A stretch of DNA of 64,000 nt from Aplidium turbinatum (Eukaryota > Chordata > Ascidiacea > Aplousobranchia > Polyclinidae), in NCBI GenBank assembly GCA_918807975.1, contig OU964923.1:6386001-6450000 (forward strand), given 5' to 3'. Below, in pieces: positions 46,925 through 58,600 of this stretch. Each line of letters begins with the position of its first letter. Position 1 is the stretch's first letter. Position numbers and translations under genes: made by a program. Under the pieces are notes generated by a model that saw only the letters and a program-made list of their open reading frames with translations, had not been told where the DNA came from and searched no databases.

Positions 46925-46992
46925 GTGTTGAACCCGTGCCGCTAGAATGATATCTCACCCGCGGTACCGTTCCGCCACCATAGCGGCTGTTT
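46925..46992 (-). repeat. tRNA-like SINE head next to a LINE tail
   Basis: Minus strand: CCGCTATGGTGGCGGAACGG, then TAGCGGCACGGGTTCAACAC, in tRNA box order. It abuts the poly(A)-like end of the LINE fragment at 46993-47510. It could be a degenerate tRNA or a SINE. Confidence 0.45.
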
Positions 46993-47510
46993 TATTTTTT
47001 TTATTTTTATTTTATTACACAACAATAACAACACAGATAACAAACACAAAGATATTGTACTCATCAGCACATCAGCAAAATGCATGCAAGTTCTAGTTCA
47101 CAATCTATCTATGTCATGTGATTCCATTTCAATTGGTGTTTTTTCAAATTCTTAGACTTTACGGCGATCACTCGCTCTGATTGCTGAGTTTCTTTAACCG
47201 TTTGAATAAACTGGGAAATTGTCGGGTTAGCTTCGGCATATTTGCATCGATAAACAACATTATCGTGCGCATAAAAGTAAACAATTCAACAAATTAGAAT
47301 TCACAGTTTCAAACAGAATCAACTGGTCATTTGCTATCACAGGATATCTCAGTTTTGCTGATATCCAAGAAAAAACGTCTTCCCAATAATTCTTTACAAC
47401 ATGACATTCGCAAAACAAATGAAAGGTATTCTCTGTAGATTGTTGATCAATGCTTGATTTAGAAATGCGAGCATTATTCAGAAGCCTATCAGCACAATTT
47501 TGCCTTGACT
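46993..47510 (-). repeat. LINE fragment with zf-RVT-like C-terminus (L1/Tx1-like)
   Basis: The minus strand from about 47510 encodes a run with NTFHLFCECHVVKNYWEDVF followed by WISAKLRYPV, the pattern of the zf-RVT domain at the end of Tx1/L1-type ORF2 (F-x-H-L-F-x-x-C, then W). After a stop near 47270 a 3' UTR runs to an A-rich tail at 47000 (T-rich on the plus strand). The reverse transcriptase itself is absent. Confidence 0.55.
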
Positions 47511-48380
47511 GTGATTGCTACGAAATACTGATCGCAAATGAAAAAAAGTGAAAATTCTTTAAAAAGGTCGCAAAAGTTCTATTAAATTTCGATTAATTTA
47601 TTAAAAAACATCAATTTACCTCATGAATGATTGATTTTTTTATCCTGTTTGCCAACATATAACTTAGCTCATTACGTGACTTCATTTGCGTCATCAATCG
47701 TCGCAAGTGCTCCTCAATTTGAAAAACTCTAAATGTGTCGCTTCGAAACTTACGGAAATATTTGCTTTCGTTAGAAGCGATATACTAAAATTTTAGCCAA
47801 AGTTTTTTAGAGGTCCGCAACCGCTTCGAGGGCAACAAAGGGATCCAAGACAAAAAGGTAACCACTGTACTGTCATTTGTCAAACAAAACTTGAACGATT
47901 TTTACAGCCAAGATTTTGGCACTTTCAATACATCTTTTGTCCGAACAAAATCAGAATGACTCTTGTATGTAAAGTGGGCAAAGCAGTGTATTGTAATTGC
48001 TCCTCATGACCCAAAAAAACTTGTTTGTTGCTTGATGAGGCTAATGTACCAAACTGATACTTCATCAGACTCATCATCACACTATAGGCCTATGTCTAAT
48101 TGAACGAAAGCTAAATTTATACTGAATGTAGGTAAAATACTTTAAGCATTAATTGATGCATCTTTGTTTAGAATTGTGTATTACTTTGAATACACAAGCT
48201 AATCAAACATACAGTAGTCTATATTTTCATCCTTATAAAACAACCTAAGGAAGTTACTTTTTTTTTGTAAACTTGTAATTTGCAGAATAAAGACTTGGCG
48301 CTGTGCTGTTGCTAAATATTTACGATCATCACTTGTCACTGCAAGTAATATACGTTATTTAATGAGTACTGATGGACAAT
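47511..48380. other. intergenic, nothing recognised
   Basis: AT-rich with no supported exons, repeats or ends of mobile elements. Confidence 0.4.
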
Positions 48381-48390
48381 AAGTAAAGAT

Positions 48391-48775
48391 ATGAAGAAAA
48401 GACTAGAGGTTGCTGAGATGTGGTTTCTCAGAAGGATGTTGAGGATATCTTGGACAGAAAAGAAGAGTAATGACGAAGTTATGAAATTAGCAAAAGCAGA
48501 AAGGAAATTAATAACAACAGTTAGAAGGCGCCAGATGCAATTTGTAGGTCATATTCACAAGCATGAAGATTTGGAAAAATTAGCACTATTGGGGATGATA
48601 TAGGGAAAAAGAAGCAGAGGTCGACAAAGATTAACTTATTTAAACAGCTTGAATCAACGGGCCACAAACACAATAGTCAAAACGAACGATTTTATAGGAA
48701 TGGCAACTGACAGACAAATTTGGAAGACCATAATCGCCAACGTCTGTATCACGTTAGGCACATAATCATCAATGA
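48391..48775 (+). repeat. LINE 3' end, RTE-like
   Basis: Encodes EMWFLRRMLRISWTEKKSN, RRRQMQFVGHIHKHEDLEK and, after one stop at 48601, GKRSRGRQRLTYL. These blocks follow the reverse transcriptase thumb in many RTE-like LINEs. The 3' end GTCTGTATCACGTTAGGCAC recurs at 59885-59915, and related coding remnants are at 28790-30140 and 53150-53310. Confidence 0.7.
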
Positions 48776-50139
48776 GTAGCCTACTATCAACGATATTCAT
48801 AGAGCTGTCGATTTGTTGTATAGGACAACCAAGTCTCGTATCAATTTGCCGCTAATGTGTAGTTTATTAAACCAATTATTTTCTGTGGATACTTCCAGAA
48901 GTTACAAAATCTTCTTTTGTAAACAATCCAATAATGTTTAAACTTGCTCAATGCTATAAAAATTCAGAGCTTATTGAACTGAAATAAATTTGTCTATTCT
49001 TTCCAAGGTGATATTTCTTAAGAGTCTTCTACAAGTAAGCAGTGGTGAACTGAGCAAATGGCAGTTGAGCAAGTGACAACTAAGGTAATTTTTGTGTCGT
49101 TCGCAGCTGAGTGCTCTCGCTGTTCTTCTACCTGACAGCTTTCTGAAAGCTCATTATGCACACTTCCCACTCTCGGCTCGGCCATTTAGCCTACATTAAA
49201 ACACTACAACTACATAACAAATACTAAAGTGTGAGGTGCCACTGCAATATTATGTTCTGACGCTTATTGATTGAACCGCCCTAAAAAAAGAAATTTATTT
49301 CATTAACTATATAGTTTCTAAACAATACACGAAAAGACAAGCAAAGTCGTGATATCTCAAGCAAGCACGTTACACAGCAAACAAACTTGAAAATAAAAAC
49401 TTGGGTTATTGAAGATGAAGTTTTTATAAATGTGTACAAAGAAATGTTAACAGCTTGTATAGGCTGCCTAAAATAGCAAAAATAGACGTCATGTAGGGGA
49501 GAGTGGGGAGGTTTGAGCCACTGGGAGGTTTGAACCATGGCTGTTATTGCGGATACCATAAAAGTAGAAATGACGTAACTATGTCTGTAGACAGAGGAAG
49601 TAAAGTGATTCCAAAGCATGTCTACGTTAGAGCGATAGCAGCAGCGATTTTAGCGCAAGCAGGTTAGAACTTGTTTTCCTTGCAAAAAGTAAATTTTAGG
49701 AATTTCAGTTTGTAGCTGCATGCCATCTTCGCTGTTTTACTTAGGCAATAGTTAATACTACCATGAGTAGTCCTATCTAAAAGGTGTTTAATGATGCTGG
49801 CAAATGCTCTGTAAGTGAAAGATTTAATAGCTGATTAGACAAGTTTCTTAAAATGGTGGCAACAGGGAGGTTTGAACCAGTTGATTCGGGAGGTTTGAAC
49901 CGGTGGCTCAAACCTCCCAGAAGAAAATAAGTTTTAGTAGCTTCTTCTGAAATAGTTTGCGGTCTGTAGTAGTCAATGTATTGTAAGTCTAGTGCTTTAG
50001 TATGCATTTGGCTACTTATAAATAGGCTATACAGTCTATGTTAACTGTAGTAATATTGCGAATTGCTTACACAGGGTATTCCTATTGGCCACAGTAAATT
50101 ACAAGCATTAGTTGAATTTAAGTTTTTATTTCCATCACT

Positions 50140-52582
50140 ATGCCTCGCAAACATGTTAGAACTACAAGCCACGCATCAGCCACTCGTGAGGAGATGTTGC
50201 TTGCTTTGGAGGAAATAAAGAATGGAATGTCGATCAGAGAAGTTGCCAAAAGAAGACATATTAACAGGACCACTTTAGGTCGCTATTACAAAGAGTGCAA
50301 TCGTCCTGGATCTGATAATGGTAGACTCTCAGAAAACATTGGCTATAATAGAACGAAGGTAAAAAGTCTGGTGTTTCCTTGGGAGTTGGAAAGTCTGCTC
50401 GCACAGCACATAAAAGACCTGGACGATAGATTTCACGGACTCACACGCACCAAATGCCGTGAGTTGGCTTTCAGTTTGGCTGACAAGAACAACATTCAGA
50501 TGCCAAGTAACTGGGTGGTTTCTAAGATGGCAGGTTTGTTTTATTTTAAGCCTATGTTGTTTAAAAATTGAATGAGACTGTTCACCAGGCATTTAATTCA
50601 ATAACATGATACGCTCTTCTGGTGTAAAATAAGCAAAACTATCACAAGGTGTTTTTAGTGATAATCTGCATTTATTTTCCGACGTTTCGTTAATCAGACA
50701 CGATTAACTTGTTTATTAATTCTGTGTGGAAAATTGTGTACGGTAGCACATTGTAGATCACATTGGTTTGTTTTTTCGACATTACTCAACACACACCACC
50801 TCTCAATTCTTTCCCATAAACTTTTGCAGGAATTGACTGGTTTGAAGGTTTCAAGGAGAGACACCATCTGACATGTCGTAAACCAGAAGCGACGTCTTTA
50901 GGAAGAGCGACAGCTTTCAACAAAACAACTGTTGGGGAGTTTTTCGACAACCTTGGAAGAGTTATGGACAGGTCTCGTAACAATAGCCTAACATTGCTTT
51001 GTACTTAGCAATTCTTATGATCTGAAAAAGGCTTCATTGTATCGTTTTGTGTTTTAGGTACAACTTTGCTGCAAGTAGAATATACAACCTTGATGAAACA
51101 GGTGTCACAACCGTGCAAAGACCAAATCATATCGTGACAACGAAAGGAAAAAAACAAGTTGGTTCTGTGACATCTGCAGAGAGAGGAGAACTTGTAACAG
51201 TTGTATGTGCTGTCAGTGCTTCAGGTGTTGCCATTCCCCCCATGTTTATCTTTCCAAGAGTAAGATATAAGGAGGAATTTGTTAGACATGGACCAGCAGA
51301 ATCCATTGGAGAAGGTACCAAATCTGGGTGGATTAACGAAGAAAAATTTTTGGTCTACTTGAAACATTTTGTGAAGCATAGTGGTTGTTCCCCCTCTCAA
51401 CCTGTCCTCTTAATTCTCGACAACCATGAGTCTCACGTTTCTTGGGAGGCTGTGGAGTTTGCTGATAAAAGTGGCATTGAATTGCTGACTTTGCCTCCTC
51501 ACACTTCTCACAAACTTCAACCGCTTGATAAATCAGTGTTTGGGCCATTTAAAGGCTATTACAACCAGGCTGTAGATGGATGGATGCGAACCTACAACAA
51601 CAAAACTTTTCGGATTTATGACATTCCACAATGCGTTAAGGAGGCTTTTTTAAACGCTATGACGCCAAGGAACATCACTTCTGGCTTTGCCTCTACAGGA
51701 ATATATCCTTTTAACAAAAGTATATTCACAGACACAGATTTTGCCCCATCACTTCTGAGTGATAGACCAAATCCCCAAACAAGTACCTCCCATCAACCTG
51801 AAGTGAATGAAGCTAATGTTATGGCCGCAGTTCCCAACACTATTGCTAACCGATCAACTGATAATGCTTATTTCTTTGAAGGTGCGACACATTTACCCGT
51901 ATCTTCATTGCAAGATCTCGAGGAATATCACGCCTCAGAAAGCTTCATACCACCCAACGAAGTTATTCCATTACCATCAAGCAAAACCCCAAGAGTTCAA
52001 CGCAAAAGGAAACGAGTAAAAAGTCGGGTTCTCACAGAGACTCCAGAAAAACAGGCAATAAAAATTCAGCACGAAGAAAGACGTGCAAAGCAGGAAAAAT
52101 TGCTCAGAAGAAAACAAAAAATTATTAGACCAAAGCCAAAGAAACCCCCCACAAAACGTGTGCTAGCTCTTAATGAAAGCTCAAGTTCTGATGAGGATGA
52201 TGCAGTTCCTTTGGACGATATGTCAGACACAGCATCAGAGAGTGGAAGTAGTGTAAATGAAGAGCAAAATCCCAAAGAACTTGCTGTAGGAGATTTTGTT
52301 GTTGTTAAATTTAATACCAAAGAGAACACACGTCATTACATTGGCAAGATAGATGACGTGGGCACAATCGACGAGGAGCCTGAAGCTCGCTTCTTGCAAA
52401 AGGTTCCATCTACAAATAAGAGTGGAAAGCCATCATTTACATTCAAAGAAAATGATGAAGGGTCTTTTCCACGAAGCGACATAGTAAAAGTTTTACCCAA
52501 TCCACAAAAAGCGGGAGGAACTGCAAGAAGGGAGAGCCATTTTATATTCAATTGTTGCCTGAAAGAGTTCAATTTGGAATGA
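50140..52582 (+). CDS. pogo/Tigger-like transposase, three exons, 686 residues
   Basis: Exons 50140-50533, 50830-50971 and 51058-52582 join in frame (phases 1 and 2). Residues about 15-50 form a Psq/CENP-B-type helix-turn-helix (IREVAKRRHINRTTLGRYY). A second DNA-binding segment follows and includes WFEGFKERHHL. The DDE core shows the first Asp in YNLDETGV, the second in ILDNHESHVS and a third in LQPLDKSVFGPFK. A lysine-rich linker and a serine/acidic stretch precede a C-terminal module (VGDFVVVKFNTKENTRHYIG) of SH3/Tudor-like look. No internal stop was found, unusual among the decayed elements here. Start chosen as the first ATG before the HTH. Activity is not proven. Confidence 0.88.
50555..50705. 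repeat. dispersed repeat in the transposase intron
   Basis: Matches 2033-2190 (TGTTCACCAGGCATTTA, TATCACAAGGTGT, GATAATCTGCATTTATT). It lies wholly in intron 1 of the pogo-like transposase. Confidence 0.55.
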
Positions 52583-53149
52583 TAACATATTGATGTTGAC
52601 AATGCTTAATTACTCTTACGAGACAGTTGATTGACAGTTACTGGTCGTTGTTTGTGTTGCATGTTTTTTATTATTTTTGTACTTATACCGCTGTAAATGT
52701 TTGAGACATCTTTTTCATTGATTATTTGTGAAACAATGTGTATTTATCCAACTTTGAAAAGGTGGGTTAAATTACCCCAGTGTGGTTCAAATCACCCTTT
52801 TGAGTGGTTCAAATCACCCCAACCCAAGGGTGATTTGAACCACTTGAGAACTTTCTGAAAATACTTTATATTTTTCGTTGTAATAAATTTCATTTGCAAA
52901 TTCACTTTGGGCTTGCTCAAGTACATCCTAGACTTGGATGTCATGCAAAAAAATTGCTGAAAAATTGAATCCTGAAGCAGACATTAGGAATATTGAGAAA
53001 AGTGGTTCAAACCACCCCACCCTCCCCTAAATGTTAGGAATTAAAAAAGCGTCGTAATGATTTACGATAGTATAATACACATCGCAACACAAAACATGTT
53101 AAACATTCATATGGGTAATTCTATTTAAAGACAACTACTACTAGAAGGA

Positions 53150-53310
53150 AAAATGAATGAAAAACGAAATAGGAATAGACCACCAAGAATTTGGTCTAAT
53201 GATATTAGATGGTCAGGACTTCATTACAAAACTACAAAAGAAATATTTTACAGCAGATGAGCTTGGCGCGTCATTGCTTCCAAACCCTTTGCGAGAGGAA
53301 GGAACTTAAT
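53150..53310 (+). repeat. LINE 3' remnant, RTE-like
   Basis: Encodes NRNRPPRIWSNDIRWSGLH, resembling the GRP-x-x-RW-x-DDI-x-x-W block near the end of RTE-like proteins, followed by a stop and an ATGATGATAATGG tail at 53310-53322. The copy is decayed and short. Confidence 0.5.
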
Positions 53311-53329
53311 GATGATAATGGATAGATTA

Positions 53330-55617
53330 ATGTAGCTTGCCCATGAAAAAACAAAAAAATGTTATTTGCTAGCCTATATTAGCTTCGGCTATTTGCCAAA
53401 TATATCGTAGGTTACAACTACAAGTCTTGCGTAACCACTTATAGGCTAGCAATTGATTTCCTTGATTTAGAATTTTTAACATCTTAAAAACTGCATAGCA
53501 TTCAATAGACCAAAAAAAAAAAAGTAGAAGATTTAATTGAAGTAAAATGTTATCATTATTGCCACGTTGGATATCATGTAAGATAGTACGCAAGAAAAGT
53601 AATAAAATATCAATAGAAACTGTATTGCTTCGTTAAATTGATTTCAAAAACTAATAGACATCTGCAATTCATTTCACCAACTAGTAGGTTTGCAGAAACG
53701 TTAGCTAAGTTTAATTTTTTTTTTTTTATACTTAAAGCTGCAACTGAATAGAAAATATCGGAACTCAGCTAATTGATAATAATCAAACTACGAAATACAG
53801 GCAGAAAACTTTAACAATTGTCACAAGAAAAATGATAACAAAAAAACAAAAAACACAGTAGAAATAATTGACCACGAAAGAACACTGGCCACCAAATAGC
53901 GGGCACAGTAGTGGAGTTAGAGGTTTGGCATTTGTTAAGTAGGCTCTTAAAAAATGTTAAGTTGGAATGTTCTAAAAAAAGCCATCCTACGTCGTTTATG
54001 ATTCTCATTCTAGATTGAAAATAATTTTTAGTTGAAACAACCAGGGCTAACATGTATCTTTTTAATTGCAATGGCATGGCTTGTTCTGTGATTAAGCCAG
54101 CATTTTCAACTTGAATTAAAAAGAGCCACAAATGCCTCTTACGAATGTTGATTGCTTCGTAACTTAGATAATTTTGGCAATTAAACATATTGGTGCTCAT
54201 GACCAGGGTTTTTTAAGGTTTGGTTTGGGTGACCGCTAAGTAGTTTTAAGAGACCGCAAGTGTTTCATTTAAATACCAAAAAATAGCCATAACTACATAC
54301 AATCAACGCAACATAAAATGAATTATTCGACAAGGCAGAGCTTAAATGATAGTGACAGCGACCAAACAGGATGCCCAACACGGCCGCCAAACAAGTTTGC
54401 TGCACAATCAAACAAAAGTGTGCTTGTTGGCTTCGGCTTGTTATGTTTCCACATGTAAAAACTGATCATTATGCGCCGTAAATCAGAAATAAACATTGAC
54501 GAGTATCGAAGGTGCACTTCTTTTGTGAATAACTCTTGATTCAGCTGTTAGCTGTACCTCCACTTATTCTTTTTTTCGGACGTGAACTATTGATCGTAGG
54601 CTATATTTGTATTATCGACAAGACATAGCGAGAAACAACCATTACTTTTCTACTGTAGTTGCAAGTCCAAATTTTGGGAAACCGCTGGAGAAATTTGGGG
54701 GATCGTTTCGGTCCCCCAAAACACCTTAAAAAAACACTGTTCATGACTATTATTAAAAGAAGGTTGAATCCTAGCCATAAAAGAGAGTATGGCTGAAATG
54801 TACTGTACGTATAAAAATTGATAGACCCGTACAGATATACTGTAGATACATCATGAAACATAAGTAGGTATTGCGCATCCTACATAAAACGAAATAAAAT
54901 TCGAATGAAGCAAACGGTTGGAAAAACTCAAGGTACGAAGAATCTGAGAAGCTGAGAAAAACACCATAACTCTAGACTCCATCGCAAAATTGTCCAATTG
55001 CAACATATCGGTTTGACAATGCTAAAACAGGTTACTGAAACAGCACGGTAATTTCGGCTTACTTTCTAGTAGGTTACTAAAGTATTCTTTTTCCAGATTT
55101 AGATCCTGGACACAACCACTGGTTAGAAATGCTTTAAAAAATTGAGGGAAATGATATAAATTTCTTTACAACTTCTTCGCTTCAGCTGTTTTGTGTGAAC
55201 GTGTATTGCTTTAAATTTTGAAACAGGTTACAAGAATAACAAAGAAACTTGCATCATATAATTTGTGTTTTCAAGGCCAGATTAGCTACTGGCAACACTT
55301 ACATCACATGCTGTTTGATTTATCTTAGAGGTTGTACGTCAAATTTTGGAGTAATCCGCAATCCCAGCTTGTTCAACTTTTTTAAAACTTGCATCCGTGA
55401 TTTACTCTGTCCACGTTTGTTGGATGGAATGGCTGTATATATACTGCATATATGCAAACACAGAGCCATAAAGTTATAACTAAAAATACGCAGCGACAGA
55501 AAAAGAAAAACAGTTATCATAATTGTGTATACACAATAACTGTTATCACATGTAAAACAACGGTTGAAAACTTTAAATTGACGGCATATTTCATTCATTT
55601 GTCAAAGGCTTGTACAT
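53330..55617. other. intergenic plus probable 3' UTR of the RNA-binding gene
   Basis: No supported coding exon. The part nearest 55617 should be the 3' UTR of the minus-strand gene that ends there. The open frame at 53811-54200 on the minus strand has no recognisable domain. Confidence 0.4.
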
Positions 55618-58600
55618 CTACATGTTGTTGATTTCGGCGATTGGGCGAGCAAAGTCAATTCTCATGGTTGATCTATCAATCAAACGAGTTCCTTGCAAGG
55701 TGTTCAAAGCAAAACTAGCAGTTCCAATGTCCTGAAATGCAACAAAAGGATGGTGTCAACATCAATGCTAGTTTAAAGGCTAGTTTAAAGGTAAAGTTCT
55801 TTTACGCCAAGCAATTTCATACCAGGATTCAGTTCAGATTGAATTGCAGCATTTTTGGATACGATCCTCAGCTATACATGCAGAATAAAATCAAACTGGT
55901 TTATCTTTTTCAATATTTTTTAACTGACCCAAGTTTAAATTGGATATAAGTATTTTCATTTAAGTAAAAAGGATAAAAAAGCATTCACTCTGTTTTCAAT
56001 TTGAAGTATTTTAAAAAAGTATCTAAACAGAATACACACACATGGGCCTAGAGTTAGTGCCTAACTTACATCTTTCGACCATCGGATAAACGCCGCTAGT
56101 CCTCGGTGCATGTTTTTGATGACATCGGCAGAAAGGAAACCACATGCTACTTTTAATGTTGTCAATGCATAGCATACAACTTAACAATGCAAATATTCTT
56201 TTACAGATAGGATACGTATGACTTTTTACAGAATCGTGGCTCTTTACTGTCCTTTTTAAAAGCGATGAAAGCATAAAAATACGCAATCGATTTTGAAACT
56301 TTTTGATAATCTTGGCATTTTGAAATTTCTATTTGATAATCTTGGCATTTTGAAATTTTTATTGTATTAATTCCAATATATCATCGTAGTATCGACTGCA
56401 ATATGACGAGGACAGCTTCTCTACCAGACAGACGACAGCATTGAAATGTTTACAAAGTCGTCCCAAAACTTTAACGATATATCTATAGCACATGTCATCT
56501 GATGGAAGCAACCGGAGCACAATTCAAACATATGATATTTGCTTAATGAGATAGATTGGCCCCAACGTAGATATATCCACAAAGAAAACGCTCTGTCTAC
56601 AATGCTATGACGAGATAAAAGAATGGCCGACCAGCAAAGCCACAAGGACTTTGAGCAAATCATTGTCTCGAATATTTGAAATGCAGTTGTACAGTAAGAA
56701 ACCTTATACTGACATTTTTATTGCATCCCTTGGATCTTACGACGCTTTATTTTAGATAAAGAATTCCACAGCGCGATCAGATTAACAACGCCCATGGAGC
56801 GATTTTACGACATTATCAATAACAACAACAATATAATGTCATCATTCGTTGTTTCGAAACGGTTGAAAGGAAAAAAATCTTAAGACATGGCAAGCAGCAT
56901 AGAAATTGATTACCTTCTAAAGGAAAATTTTGTCTTTGTTTATTTAAAATGTAGATGATAAAATGTCCCATGGACGTTAAGTTGTTTGATATATTGCAAA
57001 AAACATTTAAATCATTTTCTCATCATTTGGTTTCGTCTTGATGGCTGGATGGGCCACAAATGGTAAAAAAACGTTGTTTTCTTTAGCCCTGCTTGTACGT
57101 CATTTTGCTGCACTTGCAATTGACGAAAATTTGATACTTTTAATAACCAGTGTGGAATTGGATCCGCCTACCCTTCCTTAGAATAGAGCCTGGCAGATAT
57201 CCTAATCTTTACCATTTATATCGCGTTAGCTCTTGTATGAGTCAAAAAAAGTAAATGTAAAACTTACAGCGAATTCAACAATTGCACATGGAATTCCTCC
57301 AGAAGAAAGTAACTTGGCTCTGATGAAGCCGTGGAATCTGAAAAATAAACCTTTGCGTTAGTAGCCTAGTAGTAAAAGTTGTCCAGTTTAATCGGTCGAT
57401 GTCTCCGTTACCAAGGGTGGCTGGTCCACCTCTACATGCGCAATCGCCTTCTGTAATCTGTAATCCACATAAATCCATCCTTTTTGATAAAAAATAAACC
57501 TTTGTATTTTAAAGATTAATTCGTTCTTACAGTTTGGGTGGAGAGGTAACATTTTTTAAACCATAAACAGACATAACTCAGCAGCAACACCACATTTAAC
57601 ATTATAAAAACAAAAAATATAAGCGAACGTTTTCGGCTAGTCATATGAGTATGACTAGTATTCAGCAAAAGCTTGAACACAAACAGGGATGGATGCAGGA
57701 AGTATCCGATCTTGCAAATACATCATGAAATAAGGTACTTTTCTGTGTTTTAAGGGGGCAATCGCCCCCCTCCCCAAGATCCTCCATAGAACACAAGTAG
57801 GCTACAAATGCAGCAACATAGGCTACTGTAGAGTGTAGAAGATGTCTCACACACAAAAAGAAGTAGCAAGTAAGGACATATTTCAGAATGAAGACTTTTG
57901 ATAAAAAAATTATTTTATCGTTGGCGTTAAATTTATAAATAACAAATTTAGCGGCGTTAATCAATTTTATTGACCCACTGACCCAGTGCATAGTGATAGT
58001 TGTCACGTTCAACACCTCAACTCCCGGATCCCAATCTACGGTTTATAAATGAAATTTAGTCAATCGTAATCATCAATCAAAGCACAAAAAGGTCAATCTC
58101 ATACTTTGAAAAAATATCTTTAATTTCCTTCTCAGTGGTCGCCAGTCCAAAGCTGGATATGAGAAGACAAGAGCCTGTTGCAGACGAATGCTGTGGAGCT
58201 CCAGTGACGGGCACGTTCATCAATGGAGGAGCCCCTGTGCAGAAATAAGCAACATTAAAGAAAACAATAAAATAATTTATTTTTTGATTAATTTGATACC
58301 AGTGTCTGAGTATGATAATACATGGCCACTTAAAGATATGGCCTGATTTGTCACATTTTGCAGAAATTTCCAGGTTTTTCTAACTTTGGGCGAACGTTTA
58401 AATAAATTTTTCTAAAAATTAGATTTTTACGCTTTCTTTATTCTTTTCTCCAGATGACACAATAGGTTTTAACATTCTCACATTTTGAAAAACAAAGAAA
58501 ATTTGATTTCGAAGATTTTAATCAGACTGTTAATTTTCAATAACAGTCTGATTTTGCGTTTTTCAACTCTCTTTTTCTCATTTGCTACTGCTTCCCCAAG

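Larger units (their letters stand above)
49496..53027 (+). mobile_element. pogo-like DNA transposon, apparently complete
   Basis: The element has inverted ends GGGGAGRGTGGGGWGGTTTG and TA target duplications at 49494-49495 and 53028-53029. The motif GGGAGGTTTGAACC recurs near the left end (about 49505, 49524, 49864, 49889 and inverted at 49905), and a GTGGTTCAAATCACCC version recurs at 52779-52845, probably transposase-binding sites. The single gene inside is open through three exons. TA duplication, a Psq-type helix-turn-helix and a DDE_1 core place it in the pogo/Tigger branch of Tc1/mariner. It is 3532 bp long. Confidence 0.9.

Noticed and set aside
49281-49619. 112-codon minus-strand open frame
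   Set aside because: It runs across the left end and TA site of the pogo-like transposon and has no domain.
53811-54200. 129-codon minus-strand open frame
   Set aside because: No recognisable domain and no neighbouring exons in phase; composition looks like chance.
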